64,000 nt of DNA, taken from contig NZ_JAKVRD010000006.1 in the NCBI RefSeq assembly GCF_022814865.1, positions 124,001 to 188,000 on the forward strand, read 5' to 3'. Origin of the DNA: Shimia aestuarii. Its GTDB lineage: Bacteria; Pseudomonadota; Alphaproteobacteria; Rhodobacterales; Rhodobacteraceae. Shown here piece after piece: positions 1 through 8,845 of this stretch. The notes under the pieces are model-generated. The model worked only from the letters and a program-made list of their open reading frames with translations. It was not told where the DNA came from and searched no databases. The translations under genes and the position numbers were made by a program. Every line of letters begins with the position of its first letter. Positions within the stretch are counted from its first letter, which is position 1.

Positions 1-585
1 GATGGGGTCGAGTGCCGAGCAAGGTTCATCCATGAGGAGGACCTCCGGCTCGGTCGCGACCGCACGCGCGATGCAGAGGCGCTGTTGTTGGCCACCGGAG
101 AGGCCGGTGCCGGGCGCATGCAGGCGGTCCTTGACCTCGTCCCAGATTGCACCGCGGCGGAGCGATTTTTCGACAATCACGTCAAGGTCGGCCTTGTTCT
201 TCGCGAGGCCGTGGATACGCGGGCCATAGGCGATATTGTCGTAGATCGATTTGGGGAACGGGTTCGGTTTCTGGAACACCATGCCCACCTTGGCGCGCAG
301 TTGCACCGGGTCGACCTTTTTGTCGTAGATGTCCTCGCCATCAAGCAGGATATCGCCTTCGACACGGCACACATCGATCGTGTCGTTCATGCGGTTCAGG
401 CAGCGCAGGAAGGTCGACTTGCCACAGCCCGAGGGGCCGATGAAGGCGGTGACGGTCTTGTCTTCGACCTCGATATCCACGTCCTTGATGGCGTGCGTCT
501 CGCCATAATAGACCTGAACCTTGTTGGCGGAAATCTTGATGTCTTTCTGGTCCACGTTGGCCCCCGGGTTCGGTGCGTCGTACAT
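1..585 (-). CDS. pstB: Phosphate ABC transporter ATPase PstB (partial, 3' end outside window)
   Basis: This is the ATPase of the high-affinity phosphate importer PstSCAB and powers uptake from the cytoplasmic face of the inner membrane. The visible 195 residues start [15 protein letters not shown], which fits an ATG at 585-583. They carry the Walker A motif GPSGCGKST, the ABC signature [14 protein letters not shown] and the Walker B region [12 protein letters not shown], at the order and spacing of the family. The gene runs off the left edge soon after Walker B, so the C-terminal third is not seen. It lies 17 bp downstream of pstA in the same operon. phoU and phoB would be expected beyond the edge, but that is inference. 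Confidence 0.97.
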   Translation of the reverse strand, partial: MYDAPNPGANVDQKDIKISANKVQVYYGETHAIKDVDIEVEDKTVTAFIGPSGCGKSTFLRCLNRMNDTIDVCRVEGDILLDGEDIYDKKVDPVQLRAKVGMVFQKPNPFPKSIYDNIAYGPRIHGLAKNKADLDVIVEKSLRRGAIWDEVKDRLHAPGTGLSGGQQQRLCIARAVATEPEVLLMDEPCSALDPI

Positions 586-602
586 TGGTTCGTTTTCCCG
601 TC

Positions 603-1967
603 TTACCAGCGGCGCTCGAAGCGGCGGCGCAGGAGGATGGCGATGATGTTCATAGTGATGAGGAACACCAGCAGGATGATGATACCGCCCCAGGCACGTT
701 CATAGAAGGCCGGGTCGGCGCGTTTGGCCCATTCGTAAATCTGGGCCGGCATGGCGGAGTTGGGCGAGACGAAGCCGTCCATGACGCCTTCGGGGTAGTT
801 CGAGGCGATGAAGCCCACCATCCCGATAAGGAGAAGCGGCGCGGTCTCACCAAGAGCTTGGGCCAAGCCGATGATGGTCCCGGTGAGAATTCCCGGCGCG
901 GCAAGCGGCAGCACATGGTGAAAGACCGATTGCATCTTCGAGGCCCCAACCCCAAGCGCGGCGTCGCGGATCGAGGGCGGCACAGCCTTGAGTGAGGCGC
1001 GGGTCGCGATGATGATTGTCGGCAAGGTCATCAGCGTCAGCACGAGGCCACCAACAAGCGGCGCCGATTGCGGCAGGTGCGCAAACTGGATGAAGACCGC
1101 GAGGCCAAGGATACCGAAGACAATCGACGGCACGGCCGCGAGGTTGGAGATGTTCACCTCGATCAGGTCGGTCCAGCGGTTCTGCGGCGCGAATTCCTCA
1201 AGGTAGATCGAGGCGGCCACGCCGATCGGCAGCGACAGGCCCAGCACGACAAGCATCATGAAGAGCGACCCGAGCATCGAGACCCCCATGCCGGCAGCTT
1301 CAGGACGAGTATCCGAGGCGTCCGAGCCGGTGATGAAGGACCAGTTGAAGGTCTTTTCGATGACACCAACCTCGAGCAGCGCGTCGACGAGATCGAGATG
1401 CGCCGCGTCGATGTTCTTGTCGCGGGCAATCGACTCGCGGGTGACACGGCCCTTGAGGTAGCCATCGACACGGCTCGACGCGAGGAAGCGGAATTCGACC
1501 GTTTCACCGATCTTGTCGGGGTTGGCGATCACATAGTCACGCAGTTGGGCAGCCGCAGAGGCCGACAGGATCGGCTTCATGTCCTTGCCTTTGGACAGCG
1601 GCGTTTCGGCACCGCTTTGGTCCACCGCGCTCAGGAGACCGTTTTGCACCAACGGGCTATAGCCGAAGGTCGAGACCTTCTTGATATCCTCGAGATTGCG
1701 ATTGCCGTTCTTGTCGAGCTTGCTTTCGAGCAGCTCGACCTGAACCGACACAAAGGTCTGGCTAAAGGCCTGCGCGCCGTTGGTGATAATCGCCCACAGC
1801 AGCACGAGCAGGAAAAGCAGCCCCGTGCCGACGGCCAGAACGCCGTAGAACTTAAAGCGAGATTCGGCGGCATTGCGGCGTTTGGTGCGCGCGTCCTGCT
1901 GAAGGAGCGAGCCCTTCTTGGAGCCGGACGGCTGCGGCGCGGCGGTACCTGCGGTTGCGTCACTCAT
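603..1967 (-). CDS. pstA: Phosphate ABC transporter permease PstA
   Basis: This is one of the two membrane subunits of the PstSCAB phosphate importer. The 454-residue product has a soluble N-terminal stretch, a first membrane segment near residues 45-65, a long periplasmic insert of about 150 residues, and then five or six hydrophobic helices. The C-terminal half holds the permease loop around [21 protein letters not shown], the usual contact site for the ATPase. It is longer than E. coli PstA (about 296 residues) because of the N-terminal extension and periplasmic insert, a form common in alphaproteobacteria. Its start overlaps the pstC stop by 4 bp (ATGA), which indicates translational coupling. 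Confidence 0.96.
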   Translation of the reverse strand: MSDATAGTAAPQPSGSKKGSLLQQDARTKRRNAAESRFKFYGVLAVGTGLLFLLVLLWAIITNGAQAFSQTFVSVQVELLESKLDKNGNRNLEDIKKVSTFGYSPLVQNGLLSAVDQSGAETPLSKGKDMKPILSASAAAQLRDYVIANPDKIGETVEFRFLASSRVDGYLKGRVTRESIARDKNIDAAHLDLVDALLEVGVIEKTFNWSFITGSDASDTRPEAAGMGVSMLGSLFMMLVVLGLSLPIGVAASIYLEEFAPQNRWTDLIEVNISNLAAVPSIVFGILGLAVFIQFAHLPQSAPLVGGLVLTLMTLPTIIIATRASLKAVPPSIRDAALGVGASKMQSVFHHVLPLAAPGILTGTIIGLAQALGETAPLLLIGMVGFIASNYPEGVMDGFVSPNSAMPAQIYEWAKRADPAFYERAWGGIIILLVFLITMNIIAILLRRRFERRW

Positions 1968-3460
1968 TCGTACTGCTCCCGGTATTTGCGCACGATATAG
2001 AGCGCGAAGATGTTGAGACCGAGCGTGACGATGAAGAGCGTCATGCCCAAGGCAAAGGCGACCAGAGCTTCGGGCGAGGCGAAATCGGCGTCGCCCGTGA
2101 GCTGGCTTACGATCTTGGCGGTGACCGTGGTCATCGCGTCAAAGGGATTGAGGCTCAGGCGGGCCGCGGCCCCTGCCCCGAGGACAACAATCATCGTCTC
2201 ACCAATGGCGCGCGAGGCCGCCAGAAGAATGGCGCCGACGATCCCCGGAAGTGCGGCCGGAAGGACCACCTGGCGGATGGTTTCCGATTTCGTCGCGCCA
2301 AGGCCGAGCGAGCCATCCCGCATGGCCTGCGGCACGGCGTTGATGATGTCGTCAGACAGAGACGAGACGAAGGGGATCAGCATGATCCCCATCACGAGAC
2401 CGGCGGTCATGACGGCCGTGCCGCCCTGCATCCAGCCAACGCCGAGCATACCACCCTCACCGAAGATATCGACCAGAAGCGGCCCGACCGTCAGCAGCGC
2501 GAAGAGACCGTAAACGATGGTCGGGATACCGGCGAGCACCTCGATCAGCGGCTTGGCGATGGCGCGGGTATGCGCCCCGGCATATTCCGACAGGAAGATC
2601 GCGGCAAAGAGACCAATCGGCACCGCGACAGCGAGCGCGATCAGCGAGATATAGAGCGTGCCCCACAAAAGCGGCAGGATACCGAGCTTCGACAGCGGGT
2701 TGCCATCGCTATCAGTGCCGCCGCCGAAGGACGGAAGCCACGTCGGCTCAAAAAAGAAGCTCGTCACCGGGTAGAGGCGGAAGAACTCGACCGTGTTGAA
2801 GATCAGGGACAGCACGATGCCGACCGTGGTCAGGATGGCGATGGTCGATGCCATGACCAGAAGCGACTTGATGGCTGATTCAACCACGTTGCGCGCGCGG
2901 AAATCCTTGTGGCTGCGGGCCCACGCATAGGCGAGCCCTGCGAGCGACAGGCCGATGGCCGCGATCGTCAGGAAAAGCGTGTAGCGCCCACTGAGGACGC
3001 GGTAGCGTTGTGCGGCCTTGAGCACTTCCGGGCGCACGTCGGAGCCAAGCGCAACGCCGACTTCGCCAAGGCGCTGACGAATGTCGGAAAACTCGGCGCG
3101 GATCGACCCGGCCTGTTCCTGTGTCATCGCGCCGGCGGTGACGGCGGCATCAAGGCCATCCGCGACGCGCCGCACATCTGCCATGACGAGGCCGATGCTC
3201 GAGCCTTCGGAGACCGCTTCGGCGGGGATCATGTGAGACACCTGGCTATTGATGACCAGCGGCTGCACCAACAGCCAGATCACCAGCAGGAGAAGCGACG
3301 GCACCGTCGCAGCAAGAAAGACATGCGCCCCGTAATAATTGGGGAGTGAATGCAAGTGACGGGCATCACCATCCGCAGACGCCAAGGCGCGCATCCGCCC
3401 CAAGACATAGCCCGCGCCCCCAAGCGCAAGCACGACAGCAACGATCCAAAGCACAGGCAT
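1964..3460 (-). CDS. pstC: Phosphate ABC transporter permease PstC
   Basis: This is the second membrane subunit of the phosphate importer. It is 498 residues long, against about 320 in E. coli, and the extra length is an N-terminal region with its own helices (VLWIVAVVLALGGAGYVLG and FLAATVPSLLLLVIWLLV) and a periplasmic domain before the core permease. The core carries the permease loop LGLGATKSETIRQVVLPAALPGI near residues 380-405. The gene follows pstS after an attenuator hairpin and overlaps pstA by 4 bp. Function is clear from the family, from co-location with pstS, pstA and pstB, and from the Pho box upstream of pstS. Confidence 0.96.
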   Translation of the reverse strand: MPVLWIVAVVLALGGAGYVLGRMRALASADGDARHLHSLPNYYGAHVFLAATVPSLLLLVIWLLVQPLVINSQVSHMIPAEAVSEGSSIGLVMADVRRVADGLDAAVTAGAMTQEQAGSIRAEFSDIRQRLGEVGVALGSDVRPEVLKAAQRYRVLSGRYTLFLTIAAIGLSLAGLAYAWARSHKDFRARNVVESAIKSLLVMASTIAILTTVGIVLSLIFNTVEFFRLYPVTSFFFEPTWLPSFGGGTDSDGNPLSKLGILPLLWGTLYISLIALAVAVPIGLFAAIFLSEYAGAHTRAIAKPLIEVLAGIPTIVYGLFALLTVGPLLVDIFGEGGMLGVGWMQGGTAVMTAGLVMGIMLIPFVSSLSDDIINAVPQAMRDGSLGLGATKSETIRQVVLPAALPGIVGAILLAASRAIGETMIVVLGAGAAARLSLNPFDAMTTVTAKIVSQLTGDADFASPEALVAFALGMTLFIVTLGLNIFALYIVRKYREQYE

Positions 3461-3499
3461 CAGCGCCCCTCTTGTTTCTTGGAAAAGGTTCTAAAAGCA

Positions 3500-3529
3500 G
3501 AAGAAAGACGGCGCGAAACCCGCGCCGTC
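3500..3529 (-). terminator. Attenuating hairpin between pstS and pstC
   Basis: On the minus strand the arms GACGGCGCG (3529-3521) and CGCGCCGTC (3515-3507) pair perfectly over 9 bp around a 5-nt loop and are followed by TTTCTT. The hairpin lies just after the pstS stop and before pstC. It is the usual arrangement for making more binding protein than permease from one transcript. The T-tract is short, so partial read-through is likely. Confidence 0.75.
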
Positions 3530-3547
3530 CCTGGTAAGGCGGGGGCC

Positions 3548-4576
3548 TTACTTCATGGTCTCTTCAGCGGAAACAGCCGCCTGAGTTGCCGCGAGTTCCG
3601 GGTCCGACACGAGGCCATACTCGGAGAGCGGGCCATCGGGGCCTGCGATCTCGTCTGCAACGAAGAACTCAGCATACTCTTTGAGGCCCGGGATCACGCC
3701 GATATGAGCTTTCTTCACGTAGAAGAACAGCGGGCGGGACACAGGGTATTCGCCGGTCGCGATGGTTTCGGTCGACGGAGCAACGCCACCCATGGTCGCA
3801 ACTTTGAGCTTGTCGGTGTTGTTCTCGTAGAAGGCGAGACCGAAGACGCCGACACCGTTCGGGTTGGCGTCGATGCGTGCGAGGGTTTCGGTGTAGTCGC
3901 CGTCGATGTCGACCGACACGCCGTCGGTGCGCACTTCGTAGCAGGCTTTTCCAGCGGCTTTCTTGTCGCCACCGTTCTCGGCCATGTAGATGTCGAATGC
4001 GCCAGCTTCTTTACAGCCTTCAACCATCACTTTTTCTTCGAAGACTTCACGGGTGCCGTGCTTGGTGCCCGGGATGAACGCGGCGATGTCCGCGGCGGGA
4101 AGGTCGCCGTTGAAATCGGCCCACTGTTTGTGGGTGTTCTCGACGAGCGCGCCGTCTTTGACAACTTTCGCCGACAGAGCGTTGAAGATGTCGACCGGCT
4201 GGAATGCGGTGTAGGCCGGGCCGTTGATCTGCGATGCGAACACGATGCCGTCATAGCCGATGCGGACTTCGATGATGTCGGTCACGCCAGCTTCGGCGCA
4301 GGCTTTGACTTCTTTGTCCTTGATCTTGCGCGATGCGTTGGCGACGTCGATGGTGTTCTCGCCCACGCCTTCGCAGAAGCGCTTGAGACCTGCCGAGGAG
4401 CCACCGGATTCAACAACCGGGGTCGGGAAGTCAAAGTTTTCACCGAAGGCTTCGGCAACGATCGACGCGTAGGGAAGAACGGTCGAGGACCCGGCGACCT
4501 GAACCTGGTCACGAGCGGCAGCGGTGGTGGCGACGGCTGCGATAGCCAGTGCCGATGCGGTCAGTTTGACGGACAT
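3548..4576 (-). CDS. pstS: Phosphate ABC transporter substrate-binding protein PstS
   Basis: This periplasmic phosphate receptor delivers its ligand to PstCA. The 342-residue product begins with a cleavable signal peptide (MSVKLTASALAIAAVATTAAARD, likely cut after the alanine run). It shows the phosphate-loop motifs GSSTVLPYA near residue 30 and SGGSSAGLKRFCEG near residue 60, typical of PstS. It is the first gene of the pst operon, 77 bp downstream of a tandem Pho box and just after phoR. The C-terminal part fits a PBP-like fold of the usual length. Expression should rise on phosphate starvation through PhoB, judged from the operator. Confidence 0.97.
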   Translation of the reverse strand: MSVKLTASALAIAAVATTAAARDQVQVAGSSTVLPYASIVAEAFGENFDFPTPVVESGGSSAGLKRFCEGVGENTIDVANASRKIKDKEVKACAEAGVTDIIEVRIGYDGIVFASQINGPAYTAFQPVDIFNALSAKVVKDGALVENTHKQWADFNGDLPAADIAAFIPGTKHGTREVFEEKVMVEGCKEAGAFDIYMAENGGDKKAAGKACYEVRTDGVSVDIDGDYTETLARIDANPNGVGVFGLAFYENNTDKLKVATMGGVAPSTETIATGEYPVSRPLFFYVKKAHIGVIPGLKEYAEFFVADEIAGPDGPLSEYGLVSDPELAATQAAVSAEETMK

Positions 4577-4653
4577 ATGATTAACTCCATTGGTGTTGAC
4601 CGTCTGAGCATGACGGTCTCAGCGGGGTGCTACGGACCCGGCGCGAACCTTTT

Positions 4654-4682
4654 GTGACACCAACGTAACGCTTTTATGACAC
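4654..4682 (-). promoter_or_regulatory. Tandem Pho box upstream of pstS
   Basis: Three 7-bp half-sites lie at 11-bp spacing on the minus strand: GTGTCAT (4682-4676), GCGTTAC (4671-4665) and GTGTCAC (4660-4654), separated by AAAA and GTTG. The known PhoB site is CTGTCAT repeated every 11 bp with an A/T-rich 4-bp spacer. The outer units match at 6 of 7 positions and the middle one at 4 of 7. The site lies between the phoR stop and pstS. Confidence 0.85.
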
Positions 4683-4704
4683 CCGAGAGTGAGGCGCAGA
4701 TTCT

Positions 4705-5739
4705 TTAGCTGAGCGGCAGGATCACCGTGAAAACCGACCCCTCTCCTACCGTGCTTTCGACGGCCAAACGGCCACGATGGCGGTTGAGGATGTGTTTCAC
4801 GATGGCGAGGCCCAGCCCCGTACCGCCCATCTCACGCGAACGGTGAGAATCGATGCGATAGAATCGCTCGGTCAGGCGCGGGATATGAGTCGGGGCGATG
4901 CCGGGCCCTGTGTCTTCTACGCTGATGCGTAGGACCGGCACGCGCAACACGTGGTCGTGGGGCGATTTGGCGATGCGCAGCGTCACCTGCGTGCCTTTGC
5001 CGCCGTATTTGAGCGCGTTCTCGATCAGATTGGTGAACACCTGAAAGAGCTGATCGGAATCAGCCGCGAGCTTGTGCGGTTCCTCGGGGGCATCGAAGAT
5101 CAGCGCGCCGCCGACCTCCTCGGCCACGGGTTCGAGATTGCGCACGGTCGAGCGGATCAGTTGCACAAGGTCCACCATGGTGGTCGGGCGCACCCGCGCC
5201 TCTTCCTCGACCCGGCTTAGCGACAGCAGATCCCCAACAAGGCGGTTCATCCGCCCGGCTTCGGCCGCCATGGTCGACAAAAAGCGATCCTGCGCCTTCT
5301 GGTCGCCGCGCGCCGGGCCTTGCAAAGTCTCGATAAAGCCAAGGATCGCGGTCAGTGGCGTGCGCAATTCGTGGCTCACATTGGCGACGAAATCACGCCG
5401 CATCTGATCGGCTTGCTTGAGGTGCGTGGTGTCATTGAAACACAGCAGACAGCCATCAATCTCTCCCCCCTGCACGCGGCTCAATGTGACCTCGTAGCGG
5501 ATTTCATGCGGACCGTCGGTATGATGATAGATCGCACGCTGCGCGGCACCCGAGGCAAGGCAGGTCTCAAGCGCGGACCCAAGCGACGGCTGACGAAAAA
5601 CGAGGACGAAGGGGCGCGTTTCTTTGGCGTTCGGATTGAGCGCAAGCGCCCTGTCATTGGCGCCGACAATACGCATTTGCGTCTCGACGAAGACCGCGGG
5701 CATGGGAATGGCGTCGAGAAAGGACTGGACGGATTTCAT
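4705..5739 (-). CDS. phoR: Phosphate-regulon sensor histidine kinase PhoR (soluble form)
   Basis: This is the sensor kinase expected to phosphorylate PhoB in response to phosphate limitation. The 344-residue product has an N-terminal PAS-like domain (about residues 1-105), a HisKA domain with phospho-acceptor His123 in NVSHELRTPL, and a HATPase domain with an N box (NLIENALKYG), a G1 box (EDTGPGIAP) and a G2 box (GGTGLGLAIV). Unlike E. coli PhoR, no membrane segment is visible, so it probably works in the cytoplasm or through the Pst/PhoU complex. Its position directly upstream of the Pho box and pstS supports the name. Its partner PhoB is not in the window. Confidence 0.9.
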   Translation of the reverse strand: MKSVQSFLDAIPMPAVFVETQMRIVGANDRALALNPNAKETRPFVLVFRQPSLGSALETCLASGAAQRAIYHHTDGPHEIRYEVTLSRVQGGEIDGCLLCFNDTTHLKQADQMRRDFVANVSHELRTPLTAILGFIETLQGPARGDQKAQDRFLSTMAAEAGRMNRLVGDLLSLSRVEEEARVRPTTMVDLVQLIRSTVRNLEPVAEEVGGALIFDAPEEPHKLAADSDQLFQVFTNLIENALKYGGKGTQVTLRIAKSPHDHVLRVPVLRISVEDTGPGIAPTHIPRLTERFYRIDSHRSREMGGTGLGLAIVKHILNRHRGRLAVESTVGEGSVFTVILPLS

Positions 5740-5789
5740 GGATGTCTCACACGCAAGATATCGTTGCGCGCAAGAGTTTCCGAGCCGGT

Positions 5790-5876
5790 CCGTTTTGTAA
5801 ACGGTTTATTCAGAGAGCGGGTATTTATCAAACACTCCATGCAAAACCAAAGACTTACATGGAGTATCTAATGTAA
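5790..5876. promoter_or_regulatory. Cluster of short inverted repeats upstream of phoR
   Basis: The interval between the carbonic-anhydrase-like gene and phoR is AT-rich and holds three inverted repeats: CCGTTT/AAACGG (5790-5795 and 5799-5804), ACTCCATG/CATGGAGT (5834-5841 and 5858-5865), and TTACAT/ATGTAA (5855-5860 and 5871-5876), which overlaps the second. The 8-bp pair could terminate the upstream minus-strand genes (GTTTGATAAA follows it) or serve as an operator. No clear promoter boxes were identified. Confidence 0.4.
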
Positions 5877-5890
5877 AACCTAGTTGAGGA

Positions 5891-6412
5891 TCACACCTGC
5901 TTTAGCCCTGCGCGAAAGCGGCGCATGTTTTCCTGGTAGTGTAACGCGCTTGCCCGTAGGCCTTGAATCGCGGCCTCGTCGAGTGTCCGCACAACCTTGC
6001 CCGGCGCGCCCATGACGAGCGCACCATCTGGGATTTCCTTGCCCTCGGTGACAAGCGCCCCTGCCCCGATCAGGCAGTTCTTGCCGATCTTCGCCCCGTT
6101 CAGAACCGTCGCGCCCATGCCGATGAGGCTATTGTCGCCAATGGTGCAGCCGTGCAGCATAGCCTTGTGCCCAATGGTGCACCCCGCGCCGATGGAGAGC
6201 GGGAAACCCAAATCAGTATGCATGACGGTGTTTTCCTGCACGTTGGACCCCGCGCCAATGCGAATCTCTTCGTTGTCGCCGCGCAGCGTCGCGCCAAACC
6301 AGACCGACGCCCCCTCTTCGAGGACAATCCGCCCGATCAAATTTGCATCGGGCGCGACCCAGCTATCTTCGGCGATCTCGGGGCGCACCCCGTCAAGCTC
6401 ATATATCGGCAT
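5891..6412 (-). CDS. Gamma-carbonic-anhydrase-like hexapeptide-repeat protein
   Basis: A 173-residue left-handed beta-helix protein of the gamma-carbonic anhydrase/YrdA/PaaY group. Hexapeptide repeats of the (I/V/L)GxxxxI type fill residues 15-150. The three zinc-ligand histidines of the family are present, in VMHTDLG, TIGHKAM and MLHGCTI. These proteins either hydrate CO2 or are metal-binding thioesterase-like enzymes; sequence alone does not decide between the two. The start codon overlaps the gmk stop (TGATG), so the gene is translationally coupled to guanylate kinase. That gives no functional hint beyond co-expression. Confidence 0.88.
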   Translation of the reverse strand: MPIYELDGVRPEIAEDSWVAPDANLIGRIVLEEGASVWFGATLRGDNEEIRIGAGSNVQENTVMHTDLGFPLSIGAGCTIGHKAMLHGCTIGDNSLIGMGATVLNGAKIGKNCLIGAGALVTEGKEIPDGALVMGAPGKVVRTLDEAAIQGLRASALHYQENMRRFRAGLKQV

Positions 6413-7053
6413 CAGGACATCTCCTCGAATTCAGTTTGTAGCGTGCGCACATGGTCTTGCAGCATTGGCTGTTGTTCACGGCGCATACGTTCGGCCGTGA
6501 TGATGGTCTTGAGCTGAGACTCGGTCGCGTCGAGATCGTCGTTGATCAACACATAATCATAAGCGCCCCAGTGGCTTATCTCGTCCCAGCTTTTGTTCAT
6601 GCGCCGCGTGATGACCTCTTCGCTATCTTGGGCGCGGGTCACGAGACGGCGATGCAATTCCTTGATCGAGGGCGGCAGGATGAAGATCGAAAGCGCATGC
6701 TTGCCGAGGTCAGAGTTGCGAATTTGCTGTTCGCCTTGCCAATCGACATCAAAGAGCACGTCATTGCCCGCGTCGATCGTCTCTTTGACCGGGCCTGCCG
6801 GAGAACCATAGAAATTGCCGAAGACATGCGCATGTTCGAGCATTCCCCCATTGCCCACTTCGCGCTTAAACGCCTCTTCGGAGAGAAAGAAATACTCGCG
6901 CCCGTGCTCTTCGCCGGGGCGCGGTTTGCGCGTGGTGGCAGAGATTGAAAACCGCAACCCCGCGTCCCACTGCATCAGGCGGCGGGCGAGTGTCGATTTC
7001 CCGGCACCGGAGGGCGAGGACAGGATGATAAGAAGGCCGCGTCGGTTGGTCAT
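6412..7053 (-). CDS. gmk: Guanylate kinase
   Basis: Converts GMP and ATP to GDP and ADP in the cytoplasm, feeding GTP synthesis. The 213-residue product shows the P-loop [11 protein letters not shown] near residue 11, the GMP-binding segment [21 protein letters not shown] near residues 37-57, and the central WQGEQQI region. Length and order match bacterial Gmk (about 207 residues). It sits 9 bp downstream of yicC and overlaps the next gene by 1 bp. The yicC-gmk pair is conserved in many proteobacteria. Confidence 0.96.
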   Translation of the reverse strand: MTNRRGLLIILSSPSGAGKSTLARRLMQWDAGLRFSISATTRKPRPGEEHGREYFFLSEEAFKREVGNGGMLEHAHVFGNFYGSPAGPVKETIDAGNDVLFDVDWQGEQQIRNSDLGKHALSIFILPPSIKELHRRLVTRAQDSEEVITRRMNKSWDEISHWGAYDYVLINDDLDATESQLKTIITAERMRREQQPMLQDHVRTLQTEFEEMS

Positions 7054-7062
7054 GTCTGTCCC

Positions 7063-7953
7063 CTACTCTACGTTCTGAACCTGTTCACGCATTTGGTCGA
7101 TCACCGCCTTAAGGTCCAGCCCGATCCGCGTCAGCGCGACAGATTGCGACTTGGAGCAGAGCGTATTGGCCTCGCGATTGAACTCTTGCATGAGGAAATC
7201 GAGTTTGCGGCCCACCGGACTTCCGCCTGCGAGGAGGTCACGCGCTGCATCCACATGAGCGCGTAGCCGGTCAAGCTCTTCCGTCACATCCTGTTTCACG
7301 GCAAGCATGGCCAGCTCTTGGGCGATGCGGGCCTCATCGACGTTATCGGCATTCTCGAGCACGCGGGCGAGATTGGCTTGCAGCGTGGCGCGGGCCTCGC
7401 CCTTGCGCGCCTCGGCTTCCTTCGCGGCGGCTTCGGTCAGCCGGGCGATCTGTCCGAGTTGATCCTTGAGCACTGAATCGAGCGCCTCGCCTTCAGCCCG
7501 GCGCATGTCTGCAAAAGCCCCGAGAAGATCGGGCAGGTCTTTCAAGAGCGCCTCGCGCAGGGCTTTGGTGTCGGTCTCGCGTGCTGTGACGTCAAGGATT
7601 CCCCGCAAGGAGAGAAGATCGCTCGCCTTGGAAGGCGCGAGTGTAACGCCGTGTTCGGCGGCATGGTGTTCCACGGCTGCAAGCGCGGTGAGCACGGGGG
7701 CAAGCTGTGTCTTGTTGAGCGCGAGGGAGGCCTCTTCCTCGCCCTTCTGCAGGCGGAGAGAGAGGTTGACCGAACCTCGGTCAAGCGCCTTGGTCAATGT
7801 CGCGCGCACGGCGGGTTCCAAGCCTTCGACCCAATCCGGTACACGAAGACGCAGATCAAGCCCCTTGGCATTCACGCTGCGCAAATCCCAGACCCAGTCG
7901 AAACCGAGGGCTTCACCCTTCATTGTGGCAAAGCCCGTCATCGAATTCAGCAC
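7063..7953 (-). CDS. yicC: YicC family protein (putative endoribonuclease)
   Basis: The 296-residue product begins MLNSMTGFATMKGE and ends in the family signature KLDFLMQEFNREANTLCSKS, with the YicC N-terminal domain and a DUF1732-like C-terminal domain in normal order. E. coli YicC is reported to act in RNA (RhyB) turnover; that role is carried over only by family. The middle third is strongly helical and charged, rich in Glu and Ala, and may be a coiled coil. It is the first gene of yicC-gmk-carbonic-anhydrase-like and is divergent from the PAS protein, with about 200 bp between them. Confidence 0.93.
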   Translation of the reverse strand: MLNSMTGFATMKGEALGFDWVWDLRSVNAKGLDLRLRVPDWVEGLEPAVRATLTKALDRGSVNLSLRLQKGEEEASLALNKTQLAPVLTALAAVEHHAAEHGVTLAPSKASDLLSLRGILDVTARETDTKALREALLKDLPDLLGAFADMRRAEGEALDSVLKDQLGQIARLTEAAAKEAEARKGEARATLQANLARVLENADNVDEARIAQELAMLAVKQDVTEELDRLRAHVDAARDLLAGGSPVGRKLDFLMQEFNREANTLCSKSQSVALTRIGLDLKAVIDQMREQVQNVE

Positions 7954-8157
7954 ATGCGCCTCCCATCTTTCCTTTTGTCACCTAAAGCCATTGCAGGGGG
8001 GCGTGCAAGCCATCGCCCTGACCGCGTCCGGGGCAACGGTTAACCATTCCTGACGAAAGAGCGCCGTATTTGCCCTTAATGTGAGATGATTTTTCTGTGG
8101 TTTGGAGAAAAGAGTCGCTGGCCTGCCCCTGTGGGCCAACGGCGGGAGATTGGGGAA

Positions 8158-8769
8158 ATGTTTGGACAGAAAAGATCGGGCGGGTCCGAGGGCACATCGC
8201 TACGGGCCTTTGCCCCGATAAACCGGATCGAGGCCTATTGGCAGGGCCTCCGCGATGGGACCGCGGGCGGATTGGGCCTTCCGACGCGCAGCGAGATAGA
8301 TCCGCGGGGCATCGGGCACGACCTGCGACATGCTTTTGTGCTTGAGCGCATTGGGCCTGACCTTTGCCGTATCCGCGTGTCCGGTTCTGTGCTGAGCGAG
8401 GTGATGGGATGCGAGGCGCGCGGCCTACCTTTTTCGCGCGCCTTCGATACTGCCTCGCAGGCGAGCCTTGCGCAGGTGGTCGACGCGGTTTTTCGCGGCC
8501 CGGCCACCGCACGCTTGACGCTCCGCACAGTGCGCCGCGGGCTGCACCCCGGCGGTATTGGTGAAATTCGTCTCTTGCCGCTGGTGGATCGTGACGGCGC
8601 GGTGTCGCGGTTGCTTGGGGCGATTGCCTTTGCCGGGCGGGTATCGCCAGTGGCGCAGGCGGTTACACTTAGCGGCTCTTTCGGTCGGACCTTGCGGTTT
8701 GATCCCCACGCGGGACAAATGCGCGAGACCCAAGTGCCATATCTCAGGCTGGTGGCCACAGAGGCCTAG
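8158..8769 (+). CDS. PAS-domain (PAS_5 type) protein
   Basis: A 203-residue protein of the single-PAS family widespread in Rhodobacterales (PF07310-like), recognised from RIEAYWQGLRDG near the N-terminus, RSEIDPRGIGHDLRHAFVLERI in the middle and the later IRLLPLVDRDG strand. No kinase, cyclase or DNA-binding domain follows, so it is a stand-alone sensor or adaptor of unknown signal. An upstream in-frame ATG exists at 8086, but the ATG at 8158 is preceded by GGGAGATTGGGGAA and the upstream 24 codons look non-coding. It converges on the DAHP synthase gene through a shared terminator. Confidence 0.8.
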   Translation: MFGQKRSGGSEGTSLRAFAPINRIEAYWQGLRDGTAGGLGLPTRSEIDPRGIGHDLRHAFVLERIGPDLCRIRVSGSVLSEVMGCEARGLPFSRAFDTASQASLAQVVDAVFRGPATARLTLRTVRRGLHPGGIGEIRLLPLVDRDGAVSRLLGAIAFAGRVSPVAQAVTLSGSFGRTLRFDPHAGQMRETQVPYLRLVATEA

Positions 8770-8781
8770 AGCAAGGAAGAA

Positions 8782-8813
8782 AAGGCGGATTGCCCTACAG
8801 AGCAATCCGCCTT
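8782..8813. terminator. Bidirectional terminator between PAS protein and DAHP synthase
   Basis: A perfect 12-bp stem, AAGGCGGATTGC (8782-8793) against GCAATCCGCCTT (8802-8813), encloses an 8-nt loop between two convergent genes. The minus-strand side is followed by TTCTTCC, and the plus-strand side by CCCTATTAC. It is therefore stronger as a terminator of the minus-strand gene. Confidence 0.8.
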
Positions 8814-8845
8814 CCCTATTACTTTCAAAGCTTTAAGCGGTCCTA

